A DNA stretch of 64,000 nt, from assembly GCF_027924605.1 (NCBI RefSeq), contig NZ_AP027042.1:4317524-4381523 (forward strand). Reading direction: 5' to 3'. The stretch is from Dyella sp. GSA-30. GTDB taxonomy: Bacteria; Pseudomonadota; Gammaproteobacteria; Xanthomonadales; Rhodanobacteraceae. The translations under genes and the position numbers were made by a program. The notes beneath the pieces were generated by a model, which worked only from the letters and a program-made list of their open reading frames with translations, was not told the origin of the DNA and did not search any database. Each line of letters opens with the position of its first letter. Within the stretch, counting starts at the first letter, position 1. Positions 9,524 through 17,700 of the stretch are shown here, piece by piece.

Positions 9524-9787
9524 TCAGTGACACGTGTCCGGATAGCACGCGCAGAAGTTCTCGTGGGTAACGTGCTCGCAACCATCCACCACCTTGGTAA
9601 ACGCCATGCGCGGCGTGAGCTGCGCAAAGTTTACCCCCATGGCGGGCGATGCCGTCAGGTAGGCGTTTTGAGTGGAGGTGCCAGGGGTCTGAGGCTTGGG
9701 CGCCGAACTGCCCGCAGCGGCCGCGCTGCCAGCCATGATCATGCCCAAAAACAGAACAACGCCTGCATTAAGTTTGCGATGAATCAT
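9524..9787 (-). CDS. small exported Cys-containing protein
   Basis: 87 residues. A signal peptide is clear (IHRKLNAGVVLFLGMIMAGS followed by AAAA), and AAGGAGCG lies just upstream of the ATG. The mature part is ~60 residues and ends with a Cys-rich tip (CEHVTHENFCACYPDTCH), giving four Cys and three His that could form disulfides or bind metal. A short in-frame peptide may follow (9433-9528). Function unknown. The arrangement (exported protein, then an MSDEQ gene) recurs at 12.7-13.2 kb. Confidence 0.6.
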   Translation of the reverse strand: MIHRKLNAGVVLFLGMIMAGSAAAAGSSAPKPQTPGTSTQNAYLTASPAMGVNFAQLTPRMAFTKVVDGCEHVTHENFCACYPDTCH

Positions 9788-10278
9788 GTAAACGCTCCTT
9801 GTGTAGAAGTGAGTGCCGGAATGGCGCTCAAATGCTGACTGGCATCGACTCAGCCGTCAACGGATGCAAACCTATGGATCAGAGACGCAGCAAATTGCAG
9901 TACACGCCCTGAGCTAAGCGACTGCATTGAGTGTGCCCCGATATTCCGCCTGCCTTGTGAATACTTCACAGGCATACCCTCATCGCGCAATACCCCCATC
10001 ACACCTAAATCCTTCGTGCGCGATTTAGCGCATAAGCAGGCTGCCGAACGTTGATTGCCGCAAGGCCTGCGTAGCTCGCGACATTTCCTTTGCTCGTGCA
10101 TGGAGGACATCGAGGGGGACATCCATCATTTCTATTTAAAGAAGCAATGATCATTTCTTGGGTGCCCATATCTCGCCCCAGATCTTGGTTGGAAAATTCG
10201 TGCGTTTACGCGACGCATGGCCAATTAGCCGTCTGGTAGCCCTTATCCACCCTCGCTCCATAATTTACCCGGATGATA
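9788..10278. other. intergenic region before the DUF1330/hydrolase operon
   Basis: About 490 bases. It holds family-B repeat copy 2 (10116-10167). A 90-codon frame on the minus strand (9850-10122) has no coding character and starts in the repeat, so it is not called. The rest shows nothing recognisable. Confidence 0.4.
10116..10167. repeat. palindromic repeat family B, copy 2
   Basis: Begins GGGACATCCATCATTTCT and ends ATCATTTCTTGGGTGCCC. This is the cleanest copy in the window; its two ends pair as an imperfect inverted repeat. Confidence 0.65.
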
Positions 10279-10307
10279 TTGACAGGTCAATTTTACCAGG
10301 GTAAAAA
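10279..10307 (+). promoter_or_regulatory. sigma70-like promoter overlapped by two palindromic operator-like sites
   Basis: TTGACA at 10279-10284 and TAAAAA at 10302-10307 are spaced 17 bases apart, 34 bases before the DUF1330 start codon. Two adjoining palindromes cover them: TTGACAGGTCAA (10279-10290) over the -35 and TTTTACCAGGGTAAAA (10291-10306) from spacer into the -10. Such placement fits a TetR- or MarR-type repressor operator. No regulator gene is adjacent. Confidence 0.55.
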
Positions 10308-10340
10308 TGCCGCCTCGCCCATGCCGACGAAAAGCCGCCC

Positions 10341-10781
10341 GTGAATCACCCAGCCGCCGCCCGCTATCTCGAACCAACCCAAAGCGCCGGGAAGCGCTTC
10401 ATTGAACGCGCCATCGAAGGCCACGTGTTCATGCTGAACTTGCTGCGCTTTCGCGACATCGCCGACTATTCGGCGCACCCCGAACTCGCGCCCCCTGCCC
10501 CCATCAGTGGTGCCGCCGCATTCGATCGCTACATCCAGCACACGCTGCCGTTACTGCGCGCCAGCGGCGGCGAGCTGACGTTCGTTGGCGACGGTGGCGC
10601 GTTCCTTATCGGCCCCGAGCACGAGCGGTGGGACCTGGCGATGCTAGTCAGGCAGCACAGCACGCCATCGTTTCTCGCGTTCGCCAACCATGGCGATTAC
10701 CTCGCGGGTATAGGACATCGCGTGGCAGCCATCGAAGACTCGCGGTTGCTGCCACTGACCGCACGATCGCTGCCCGCCTGA
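10341..10781 (+). CDS. DUF1330 family protein
   Basis: 146 residues, soluble. The core (HVFMLNLLRFRDIADY, then AFDRYIQHTLPLLRASGGEL and FVGDGGAFLIG) matches the ferredoxin-like alpha/beta barrel of DUF1330 proteins, whose dimers resemble small monooxygenase/EthD-like folds. The C-terminal half keeps the conserved WDLAMLVRQHSTPSFLAFAN strand-helix. It is the first gene of a two-gene operon with an alpha/beta hydrolase 20 bases downstream, behind a promoter that looks repressor-controlled. A catabolic or detoxifying role is likely; the substrate is unknown. Confidence 0.75.
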   Translation: MNHPAAARYLEPTQSAGKRFIERAIEGHVFMLNLLRFRDIADYSAHPELAPPAPISGAAAFDRYIQHTLPLLRASGGELTFVGDGGAFLIGPEHERWDLAMLVRQHSTPSFLAFANHGDYLAGIGHRVAAIEDSRLLPLTARSLPA

Positions 10782-10801
10782 GCCCATAAGGAAACGCAAC
10801 C

Positions 10802-11704
10802 ATGCATGTACTCACGGCCGACGGCATCCGCCTGGCCTACGACAGTTACGGCCAGGAAACCGATGAAACGATGCTGCTTATCGCCGGGCTCGGCACGCAG
10901 CGGATTCGATGGACACCTGCGTTCTGTGAAGCGTTGGCGGCGCAGGGTTTTCGTGTCATCTGCTTTGACAACCGCGACACAGGCGGCTCGACGCATTTTA
11001 CCCAGCTCCCTGCACCGCAATTTGGCGCATTGGCTGCTGCGCTCATGGCGGGACAGCGGCCGCAGGTGCCCTATACCTTGCACGACATGGCAGCGGATGC
11101 CGTGGGGTTGCTCGATGCATTGGGTATCGAACGCGTGCACGTCGTCGGACGCTCCATGGGCGGAATGATTGCGCAGATACTGGCGAGCGAGCATGCCGAG
11201 CGCGTGCTGTCGCTTACCTCCATCATGTCCAGCACAGGCAATCCCGCACTTCCTGCCGCATCGCCGGAAGTCATGGCACTGATGATGCGCCCTGCACCGG
11301 ACCCGACGAATGACGAAGCCGGGTTTGTTGCGCATAGTCTCGCCTTTGCGCGATGCATCGCCGGCACCGGTTTTTCTTTTGACGAGCAAGCGCATCGCAC
11401 GATCGTGCGGGAGGAAATTCGCCGCGGCTATGCGCCGGGGGGATTCGCAAGGCACGTAGCCGCCATGGCGGTCGCCGGTGACCGGCGCGCACGATTGGCG
11501 ACGATCAAGGCACCCACACTGGTGATCCATGGCGCCGAGGATCCGCTGATACTTCCGGCGTGCGGCGAGGATACGGCCAGATCGATTCCAGGCGCGGAGT
11601 TCATGCCGATCGATGGGATGGGTCATGAACTACCCAAGGAAACGTATGCAATAGTGATCGATTCGATCGCACGAACCGCGCGGCGAGCTACCCGCGCAGC
11701 ATGA
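10802..11704 (+). CDS. alpha/beta hydrolase
   Basis: 300 residues, starting at ATG behind AAGGAAAC. The alpha/beta-hydrolase triad is readable: nucleophile Ser118 in the elbow GRSMGG, an acid in HGAEDPLILP (~residue 245) and the His in GMGHELP (~residue 279). An oxyanion-hole segment LIAGLGTQRIRW is near residue 26. The cap region contains the pattern found in short esterases/lactonases such as those of the 3-oxoadipate enol-lactonase type, but the substrate cannot be read from sequence. It shares a promoter with the DUF1330 gene. Confidence 0.85.
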   Translation: MHVLTADGIRLAYDSYGQETDETMLLIAGLGTQRIRWTPAFCEALAAQGFRVICFDNRDTGGSTHFTQLPAPQFGALAAALMAGQRPQVPYTLHDMAADAVGLLDALGIERVHVVGRSMGGMIAQILASEHAERVLSLTSIMSSTGNPALPAASPEVMALMMRPAPDPTNDEAGFVAHSLAFARCIAGTGFSFDEQAHRTIVREEIRRGYAPGGFARHVAAMAVAGDRRARLATIKAPTLVIHGAEDPLILPACGEDTARSIPGAEFMPIDGMGHELPKETYAIVIDSIARTARRATRAA

Positions 11705-11949
11705 TCGTGAAGGACGCATCTCCCGCATCGCCTTGGACCGAACAGATCGCAACGGAACCCCGATCACGGTGTCCGTCTGTCCGCCCGGAGCGTCCGCGGA
11801 CACTGGCTCCTGCGAAGATATGCCGCCTAAGCCTTTGAAACAACAATCAGGCTACATGGCATATGAATTGCTGGATCGCATCGTCAATCCGACGCGATCA
11901 CTGCCCTCCCAAAGTGCAGTCAGCCTTCAAATACCTCAAAGGAGTACCG

Positions 11950-12246
11950 ATGAAAGTGTCCTTGTTATTGCTGTCAGCGGCGGCATGCCTGTTGTGTTCC
12001 GGCGTTTCAAGCGCATCAAATATGGATACCGGGCGCTTCATTCGAGGATCCGCGGACCCGGGAGCTCAGATCGTAGTCGTCAACGAAGCAACTGGCGCGG
12101 TGGCAGGGTACGTTGCGGACAAGGATGGCGCCTACGCCGCAGGCCCACTCGCACCGGGGCGCTACACGATTTACGAAGATCGTCCACATCATGCCAAGCG
12201 CCACCTCGGGATCGATGGCAAACACGATGGCGCTGTCGACCTTTAG
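11950..12246 (+). CDS. small exported protein with carboxypeptidase-regulatory-like fold
   Basis: The start at 11950 follows AAAGGAGTACCG and gives a signal peptide (KVSLLLLSAAACLLCSGVSS). The ~75-residue mature part has a beta-sandwich pattern (GAQIVVVNEATGAVAGYVAD, then GAYAAGPLAPGRYTIYED), which is typical of CarboxypepD_reg-like/transthyretin-type domains that mark surface or periplasmic adhesion and transport proteins. An upstream extension of the frame lacks a ribosome site. The domain call is inference from pattern. Confidence 0.65.
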   Translation: MKVSLLLLSAAACLLCSGVSSASNMDTGRFIRGSADPGAQIVVVNEATGAVAGYVADKDGAYAAGPLAPGRYTIYEDRPHHAKRHLGIDGKHDGAVDL

Positions 12247-12371
12247 TCCTGGCTTATTGCGCGCCAGCCTCGGCTCGCAACTACCCTGTGCACTGACGAC
12301 AACGGACAGCTAAACGATTGGGGGATTTTTGCTCGATGATCTGGAGAGATCCGTGCATGCATCGGGTCTCC

Positions 12372-12614
12372 TCAGCTCTGAGAAGCTCCATCGTCAACGA
12401 CAACTCCATGATTCGCCATCTGCTTGAGCAACACGGCTTGAGCAGCCAGGGCAGCCTTGGTATCGCCATTGAAGTACCGTGTGGCCGACTCGGCCACGAG
12501 GCTAGCCATGCGTTCAGTCATGTCCTGAACCGCATGGGCCGACACATCACCGATAAGTTTCACACTGGCCTGGATTGCCGCGTCGGCAGCCTGATCATGG
12601 GTGGAGTCCACCAT
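12372..12614 (-). CDS. RebB-like (killing trait) small protein, tentative
   Basis: 80 residues after AGGGGAAA. The pattern ADAAIQASVKLIGDVSAHAV, then a helix of alternating Ala/Met and ending AALAAQAVLLKQMA, resembles the RebB/killing-trait family (R-body-associated proteins, whose signature is TDAV.Q.N.K.LGD.PA.A...AQAA). No R-body structural gene cluster is visible here, and isolated RebB-like genes are common in xanthomonads. Upstream on the same strand is a 29-codon MSDEQ frame. Family assignment is by eye and uncertain. Confidence 0.45.
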   Translation of the reverse strand: MVDSTHDQAADAAIQASVKLIGDVSAHAVQDMTERMASLVAESATRYFNGDTKAALAAQAVLLKQMANHGVVVDDGASQS

Positions 12615-12700
12615 GAGTTTCCCCTGTTGAGCATGATGGTAAAGGCGATGGCCACTGCGACAGCGCGGTGGCCGGGATCGATACGAGAGCCTTGCGGTTG

Positions 12701-12790
12701 CTACCAGCTATACGGCCGGTTTGGATCGAACTTGAGGGCATGGCGAATCGCCGCTGTCTCCATCGCATTGGCAGGTTGTTCGTCGCTCAT
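12701..12790 (-). CDS. 29-residue MSDEQ-family mini-ORF
   Basis: ATG at 12790 lies eight bases after GGGGCAGA and opens MSDEQPANAMETAAIRHALK, ending PNRPYSW and stop TAG at 12701. The leader and first five residues repeat those of the 78-residue gene at 9173-9409. It is either a genuine micro-gene or a truncated copy that kept its translation signals. It lies between an exported protein gene and the RebB-like gene, all on the minus strand. Confidence 0.4.
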   Translation of the reverse strand: MSDEQPANAMETAAIRHALKFDPNRPYSW

Positions 12791-12835
12791 GTTCTGCCCC
12801 TGATTGACAGCCGTCCCGCTTTTGAATCCAAACGA

Positions 12836-13204
12836 TCAACCTGCGCTACGAGGCGCGTGCGATTCCTGATGCTGGAAGACACCATGAACCCAACCGAGCG
12901 GCGCCTCCCACGTGTAGGTCGAGCACCCCGATGCATTGCACAGGGTGACTCGGTCTCCGCTTTGTATCGGCTGAAAGCCTTTGTCATTCACAGGACCAAC
13001 AAACGGCGGCAGCACCGACTTCCAGGCGTTTAACGCGCGCGTCGAAGCTGCATCAGGGAACGGCGTTTTGAGGCCACACTCATTGCATAAATACGGCTGA
13101 CCGGTAGTCACCAGGGATACCGTCCATAGGTGCGACGCATCCGCCATTGCCATGTTCGACCACAGCAGCGAAAGTGCAACAACAAAGCCAGTCCTCATCC
13201 TCAT
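12836..13204 (-). CDS. exported small protein, unknown
   Basis: 122 residues. Signal peptide RTGFVVALSLLWSNMAMA ends near residue 22. The mature domain is strand-rich, with four Cys (CNECG, and CNASGC near residue 90) suggesting two disulfides, and reads GDRVTLCNASGCSTYTWEAP. Nothing in it identifies a family. It heads a minus-strand group with the MSDEQ mini-ORF and the RebB-like gene; the 46-base spacing suggests co-transcription. Confidence 0.6.
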   Translation of the reverse strand: MRMRTGFVVALSLLWSNMAMADASHLWTVSLVTTGQPYLCNECGLKTPFPDAASTRALNAWKSVLPPFVGPVNDKGFQPIQSGDRVTLCNASGCSTYTWEAPLGWVHGVFQHQESHAPRSAG

Positions 13205-13313
13205 CGGCTATCCCCTGTCTGTAGGCTCAAGGCGGAGCTTCGATCTGACAGCTCTCGCACCCGGTGCGCTCCAAAGCTGATCGCGCTTTGATTCAATCAT
13301 CCCGCCAGATGCT

Positions 13314-14891
13314 TTACCTGCCGCCCATCGCAGCCGCCTGCGCCTGCTTCTGAGGCTCTTGAGCTTGAGCTTGTGTCTGATTTTGCGCCTGAGCTTGCGT
13401 GGCGGTTTCCGCTGCCGCATTGCTCTGCTTCATCGGCGTATTCAACGCCTGCAGCGTAGGCACGTCGGCGACTTTCTGGATGGCCGAAGAATTGTCAGCG
13501 GCAAACGTCCGGGTGCCATCCGAACTCATCGCCACCGCGTCGATGCGGGTAAGGCCTTTGCTGATGGCTTCAGCGGTGACAGCGGCTGCGAGTTGATTGC
13601 TGTGCTGATCGGGGGTGCGGCCAATGGCGGCATCGAGCTTGTGCACACCGGCGAGCGCCTGCTCGTACATCGCATGATTCGGGTTCTTCGGATCATCCAG
13701 ACCGGGCGATTTGGCGGCGGGTGCGTTCTGGGTCTGCGCCTTGAGCGCGGTATCCATCGCCTTCTGGGTCTCGGCGTTGATCTTGCCGTCCGCGGTCAGG
13801 CCGTGATCGGCCTGAAATTTCTGCAAGGCATGTTGGGTGTTGGCACCCATGGCACCATCGACCTTCAGCTCGTGGCCGTTGCCGTCTTTGTAACCGAGCT
13901 TAGCCAACCCGCCTTGCAGCTCGCTCACCTGGGTATGCACCGCTGCTTGCAGAGCCTTCTCAGTCTGCGGGCCGACCTTTCCGTCCACGCTCAAGCCGTG
14001 ATCGGCCTGGAACTTCTCCAAGGCACCGCGCGTGTTGGCGCCAAGCTTGCCATCGGCCTCCAACGGATAGCCCTTGGCATCCTTGTAGCCAAGTTGGGCC
14101 AGTTCGCCTTGTACCTTGCCGACCGCGCTGTTTGGGCCGCTTTGCTCAGGGGCCGGGTGAGCCTTGCTCGGCGCATGGCTCGGCGCATGGCTCGGCGCAT
14201 GGCTCGGCGCATGACTTGGCGTCGGAGCCGCCGGGCCCAGATTGAGCTTGCCCATCGCTGCGTCGAACCGCTCATTGCGGCTTTCGACCGCCCTGGCATT
14301 GGCCGGATCCTGGCCGTACTTCGTGTTGTGAACAAATTTCAGCACATCGTCTCGGGTCGGCGGATTGCCCGCTTGTATGGTGCCGCCCTGAAGCTTTTCT
14401 TCTTTACCCGCGAGAAAACCCACCAGTTGAGGGCCCACCGAGCCGAACTGGTTTTCGTAGTCGGCGATGGACAATTGCAGCTTGGGATCCTTGCTGATCG
14501 CATCGGCAGCGGCCGGATTGATCTCGCGCACCTTATCGATCGCCTTGTCCACATCCCCGATCAGGCGATCCATGTGCTGCTTGGTAAGATCATCGATCTT
14601 TGCCTGTGGGATCGCCTGTAACTTGGCGTCCAGCGCATTCAATTCCGTACGCGACAGGCCACCGTGCTTCGACAGATTCTTGATATCGTCGCTGGTAAAC
14701 CCGTTGTCCTTCAAAAATTTCTGCGACGCGTCATCGTTGCCGACATCGAACTGGGGCACGCCGAACGAATACGTGCTTTGGCCCTTCTGGGCATAGGAAA
14801 AGTGGTTTGCAACATTGGCGTTGCCACCCAGTTCCGCACCGAAGAAAAGCGTACTCAGCTGATCAGGAGTGATGCTGGTATTGTTCGACAT
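13314..14891 (-). CDS. T4SS effector: peptidoglycan-binding protein with XVIPCD secretion tail
   Basis: 525 residues, no signal peptide. Residues 1-215 form a helical domain (YSFGVPQFDVGNDDASQKFL near 41) that resembles lysozyme-like muramidase domains. A linker of tandem SHAP repeats (226-243) follows. Two PG_binding_1 domains lie at ~256-316 and ~320-384 (LGYKDAKGYPLEADGKLGAN and its second copy). The C terminus (398-525) carries MYEQALAGVHKLDAAIGRTP, GLTRIDAV and a Gln/Ala-rich end, the hallmarks of the XVIPCD recruiting signal of Xanthomonadales type IV secretion effectors. The best role is antibacterial cell-wall attack in target periplasm. An LprI-like gene directly upstream in the same operon is the likely immunity. 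The catalytic residues are not identified. Confidence 0.8.
   Translation of the reverse strand: MSNNTSITPDQLSTLFFGAELGGNANVANHFSYAQKGQSTYSFGVPQFDVGNDDASQKFLKDNGFTSDDIKNLSKHGGLSRTELNALDAKLQAIPQAKIDDLTKQHMDRLIGDVDKAIDKVREINPAAADAISKDPKLQLSIADYENQFGSVGPQLVGFLAGKEEKLQGGTIQAGNPPTRDDVLKFVHNTKYGQDPANARAVESRNERFDAAMGKLNLGPAAPTPSHAPSHAPSHAPSHAPSKAHPAPEQSGPNSAVGKVQGELAQLGYKDAKGYPLEADGKLGANTRGALEKFQADHGLSVDGKVGPQTEKALQAAVHTQVSELQGGLAKLGYKDGNGHELKVDGAMGANTQHALQKFQADHGLTADGKINAETQKAMDTALKAQTQNAPAAKSPGLDDPKNPNHAMYEQALAGVHKLDAAIGRTPDQHSNQLAAAVTAEAISKGLTRIDAVAMSSDGTRTFAADNSSAIQKVADVPTLQALNTPMKQSNAAAETATQAQAQNQTQAQAQEPQKQAQAAAMGGR
14167..14214. repeat. 12-base tandem repeat encoding SHAP units in the effector linker
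   Basis: Four direct units of CTCGGCGCATGG lie in frame, adding Ser-His-Ala-Pro steps between the catalytic and wall-binding parts. Unit number is likely to vary between strains by slippage. Confidence 0.8.
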
Positions 14892-14921
14892 GAAAAGGTC
14901 CCTCTAGGCCATTGAAATCGA

Positions 14922-15605
14922 TCAACCGCCGAAGCAGTGCTCGTGGGTAAAGTCGATAAGATTCTTGTCCGAGACGTCTTGCGGATCGACGGGTTTCATT
15001 TCGAAATGCCCGAACATGTCGTCGTCACAAATCTCCACGACTTTGCGCTGAGCGGCATTCTGCAAGGTGCAGATACCGCCAAAACTGTTGTTGCTGCCGG
15101 CAGTGCCGACTGGCAGATTGATCAACGCGCTACAGCCGATGATCTTTCCAGCCTGCTTCGCCTGCGTAATGGATTGGTTGAACGAATGCATCCGAATGCT
15201 GGTGTCGCGGTACGCCACCACGTTCACGCACTCACCGCCGCCACCCGGCACCTCGCAAGAAGTCTTATTGACGATGTACTTTTCATTACGAGCCAGCACC
15301 GCGATGCGCGCCGTATACGCCTGTTGCAGGCAGCTTTCATCCGCGCACAGGTCTCGGGTATACGCAATCCAGTGGCGCTGCTCGTCCATCAATGTTTTCT
15401 TGCCGGCAGCATCGGTGGCTGCCTGAGCCGTCTTATAGGCCTGCTGGAGTTTATCGTCCAGCGCTGACGTTTCCGTATCTTTACAGACCAGCTTCTCGAT
15501 ATCGCTCTTGGCTTTATTGCAATCGAAGCTGGCAGCACAAGCGCCAGACGCCAATCCCATGAGGCCTAGCGCAAAGAGAACTTTTGCACCCGATGTGTAG
15601 CCCAT
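14922..15605 (-). CDS. LprI-like (DUF1311) periplasmic protein, likely immunity to the effector
   Basis: 227 residues after a strong GGAGGAAGG site. A signal peptide (…VLFALGLMGLASGACA) is followed by the LprI/DUF1311 pattern SFDCNKAKSDIEKLVCKD, LDDKLQQAYK, QRHWIAYTRDLCADESCLQ with its paired Cys. LprI proteins inhibit lysozyme. The C-terminal ~110 residues are an extra Cys-containing domain. It lies 30 bases upstream of the peptidoglycan-targeting effector in one transcription unit. The arrangement and periplasmic address match an immunity protein protecting the cell wall from the effector. The pairing is inference from context and family. Confidence 0.75.
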   Translation of the reverse strand: MGYTSGAKVLFALGLMGLASGACAASFDCNKAKSDIEKLVCKDTETSALDDKLQQAYKTAQAATDAAGKKTLMDEQRHWIAYTRDLCADESCLQQAYTARIAVLARNEKYIVNKTSCEVPGGGGECVNVVAYRDTSIRMHSFNQSITQAKQAGKIIGCSALINLPVGTAGSNNSFGGICTLQNAAQRKVVEICDDDMFGHFEMKPVDPQDVSDKNLIDFTHEHCFGG

Positions 15606-15897
15606 TTCCTTCCTCCATGCTTACGCTGTAAAGATGTCGCAGAATATCCCATAGGGCAATAGGCATGCTTTCCGCATTACCGGTCTTGTACCCGGATAAT
15701 GTGACCGCAAAAGAACGAGAGCCATCAATGCTCTATGGCGGCATGTGGCCCAAGGCAAGCAGGCCGGTAGCGCCATCGATTTCGCAAATAATTGCGGCAC
15801 AGCAGGTGACGTCTATCGCCCCGCTAAAGCACGACGTCGACAAAGACGCGTCCGCCTTTTCAACCCCTACCCAGTCAAGCCGCCCCTGTCTTCAAGT
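15606..15897. other. intergenic region upstream of the immunity/effector operon
   Basis: Nearly 300 bases holding the operon's promoter region. A plus-strand frame (15665-15973) has no protein-like character and overlaps the next gene's 3' end, so it is not called. Confidence 0.35.
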
Positions 15898-16311
15898 TTA
15901 CGGCTTGCGTACTCTGATTGCTGATAAATGCGCCACCAATTCGGACCATAGGTCAGAAAGGCTACCCCGGTAGAGCCAAATGACACCGCAGATGCCATAG
16001 AGCGCAAGCGAGGCCGGAAAGTTGGCAGCCCGCATTTGTTCAAGCGCTACTGGATTCTTGAAATGCCAGTAGATCGCATAGCATCCATCTACCGTAAACC
16101 AGGTTGCGAAAAGCGCCGCTGGCCAACGCCTCCATTGGCGTTCAAGCAAGGCGCGCAGGCTCCATGGCGCGGTGAAGTAGGCAAGGAGCGCCATGATCAA
16201 ACTGATGGGAATGTCCCAATCTGGCGCTTGATAGAAGTACGAACCGGCGATGAGCAAAGCGATCCCGATGCCCAGTGTGCTGATTTTCCACGGCCGGCCA
16301 TACTCTTTCAT
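15898..16311 (-). CDS. small integral membrane protein, unknown
   Basis: The start is set at the ATG at 16311 (KEYGRPWKISTLGIGIAL); the upstream extension is not protein-like. 137 residues with four predicted membrane helices: STLGIGIALLIAGSYFY, IPISLIMALLAYFTAP, WPAALFATWFTVDGCYAIYW and ASLALYGICGVIWLYRG. A short basic tail ends the protein. No family recognised. It lies alone between the effector operon and the AhpD-like gene. Confidence 0.6.
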   Translation of the reverse strand: MKEYGRPWKISTLGIGIALLIAGSYFYQAPDWDIPISLIMALLAYFTAPWSLRALLERQWRRWPAALFATWFTVDGCYAIYWHFKNPVALEQMRAANFPASLALYGICGVIWLYRGSLSDLWSELVAHLSAIRVRKP

Positions 16312-16555
16312 AAGTACTTGATTCTCCGTTGTGCACCATAGTGGGACTGAAGCGATGCTATCAGGCAGCCGAAAAGTCCTGCGAGAAAAGGGCAGCATCC
16401 CCCTTATGCGCCCGATACCAACACCGATGGGCAGACGCCCCTCTACAAAAGCGCCCCCAGAACACTTCTGAAAAAGCGGCCTGCCCCCTTTGATCTTTCT
16501 ATTCGCGCCGCACGGACTCTTCCACCCTATGGCTGAAGAGTCCGTTTGGCCAAGC

Positions 16556-17092
16556 TCAGTCGATCCGCGGGAAATCCAGCTCGGTATTGTTGATCCGGTT
16601 AAACGTATTGGTGAACGTGATCAACGCTATGGCCAAGCTGATCTCTGCCAATTGGATATCCGTGTAGCCCGCCGCGCGGACCGCGGCAATGGATGCCTCG
16701 CTCACCGTACCCCGGATGTTCAGGAGGATGCGTACGAAGATAAGCAGGGCATCGTGGCGAGCATGCCCGATAAGCCCGCCATGACGGATCTGCCACAATG
16801 CCTCACGGGTCAGGCCAGCGCGCTTGCCCAGATGGACATGCGCGCTTTCGCAGTAATCGCAACCCGATGCATGACTCACGACAATATTGATGATTTCCTG
16901 CTCTTGGAGACTCAGACTGCCAGCCGTGAGCGCACGCTCAACGTCCATCATCGCCTTGAGCCCGACAGGCTGGAGTGCACCGATGGCGGCGAACGTATTG
17001 GGCACATTGCCCAAGCCCGCTTTGATCTGCGCGTAGACTTCGGCGGTCGCGCCAGTAGCCGCCTCGAGTGCGGGAATTGCGATCCGTGACAT
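16556..17092 (-). CDS. AhpD-like carboxymuconolactone decarboxylase family protein
   Basis: 178 residues. The redox motif CDYCESAHVH near residue 78 matches the alkylhydroperoxidase AhpD core (ExxxxC..C...H). The surrounding helices (LQEQEIINIVVSHASGCDYC, then LLIFVRILLNIRGTVSEASI) are those of CMD-fold proteins. It probably reduces peroxides through the Cys pair. It is divergent from the YciI-like gene (17291-17662) with ~200 bases between them. A start just after TCCAAGGAG (17102-17094) is well supported. Confidence 0.85.
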   Translation of the reverse strand: MSRIAIPALEAATGATAEVYAQIKAGLGNVPNTFAAIGALQPVGLKAMMDVERALTAGSLSLQEQEIINIVVSHASGCDYCESAHVHLGKRAGLTREALWQIRHGGLIGHARHDALLIFVRILLNIRGTVSEASIAAVRAAGYTDIQLAEISLAIALITFTNTFNRINNTELDFPRID

Positions 17093-17290
17093 GATAAAAC
17101 TCCTTGGAAGTGGACAACGAGGTCTACTTTAGTTCGATGGATCGAACGCGTAGATGCCCAAAAACGTTGTTTTTGTGCTTATTCGTCTTGTTCGACAGAA
17201 GCCCACGCGATATGCGATCTCTCCCAGCCCGATTGTCGATTTCCTGACGCCTGCTTCGTCGATAGTGCATCCACCCCAAAAGGAGTTCCC

Positions 17291-17662
17291 ATGAAATACC
17301 TCGGCCTGGCCTACTTCACCCCAGAAAAATTCGCTGCCATGGCGCCAGACGACATCAAGGCACTGGTAAGCCAATGCCCGGCACTGGACGAAAAGATGCG
17401 TGCTACCGGCAAGGTTCTGGTTTCCGCGTCGCTTGGCGATCTGGAAAACTGGAGGACGCTTCGCACACGGAGCGGCAAAAGGCAGATCAGCGACGGGCCC
17501 TACACCGAGTCTAAAGAGGTGGTCGGCGGCCTGTTCATCATCGAGGCGGATAGCCATGAAGAGGCGCTGAGCATCGCATCCATGCACCCGGCCGCCACGT
17601 TGGGTGAAGAAGGCGAATGGGCTGTCGAGCTTATCCCTATGGATTTCTATCTAGCCCAATGA
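17291..17662 (+). CDS. YciI/DGPF-domain protein
   Basis: 123 residues after AAAGGAGTTCCC. It has the DGPF signature DGPYTESKEVVGGLFIIEA around residue 65 and the strand pattern of YCII-related ferredoxin-like dimers (KYLGLAYFTPEKFA at the start, GEWAVELIPMDFY at the end). These proteins are often found beside ECF sigma factors or with AhpD-like genes as here. The function is unresolved, with dehydrochlorinase-like chemistry in some relatives. Confidence 0.85.
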   Translation: MKYLGLAYFTPEKFAAMAPDDIKALVSQCPALDEKMRATGKVLVSASLGDLENWRTLRTRSGKRQISDGPYTESKEVVGGLFIIEADSHEEALSIASMHPAATLGEEGEWAVELIPMDFYLAQ

Positions 17663-17700
17663 GGGTCTGGACGTCGCCGTAGGAGTGCTTACCTTCTTCG

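Noticed and set aside
9850-10122. 90-codon minus-strand frame
   Set aside because: Begins in family-B repeat and has no coding character.
10697-11626. 309-codon minus-strand frame opposite the hydrolase
   Set aside because: Overlaps the well-supported hydrolase entirely and lacks any domain.
13359-14621. 420-codon plus-strand frame opposite the effector
   Set aside because: Antisense shadow of the effector; no start signal and its product is low-complexity Arg/Leu-rich.
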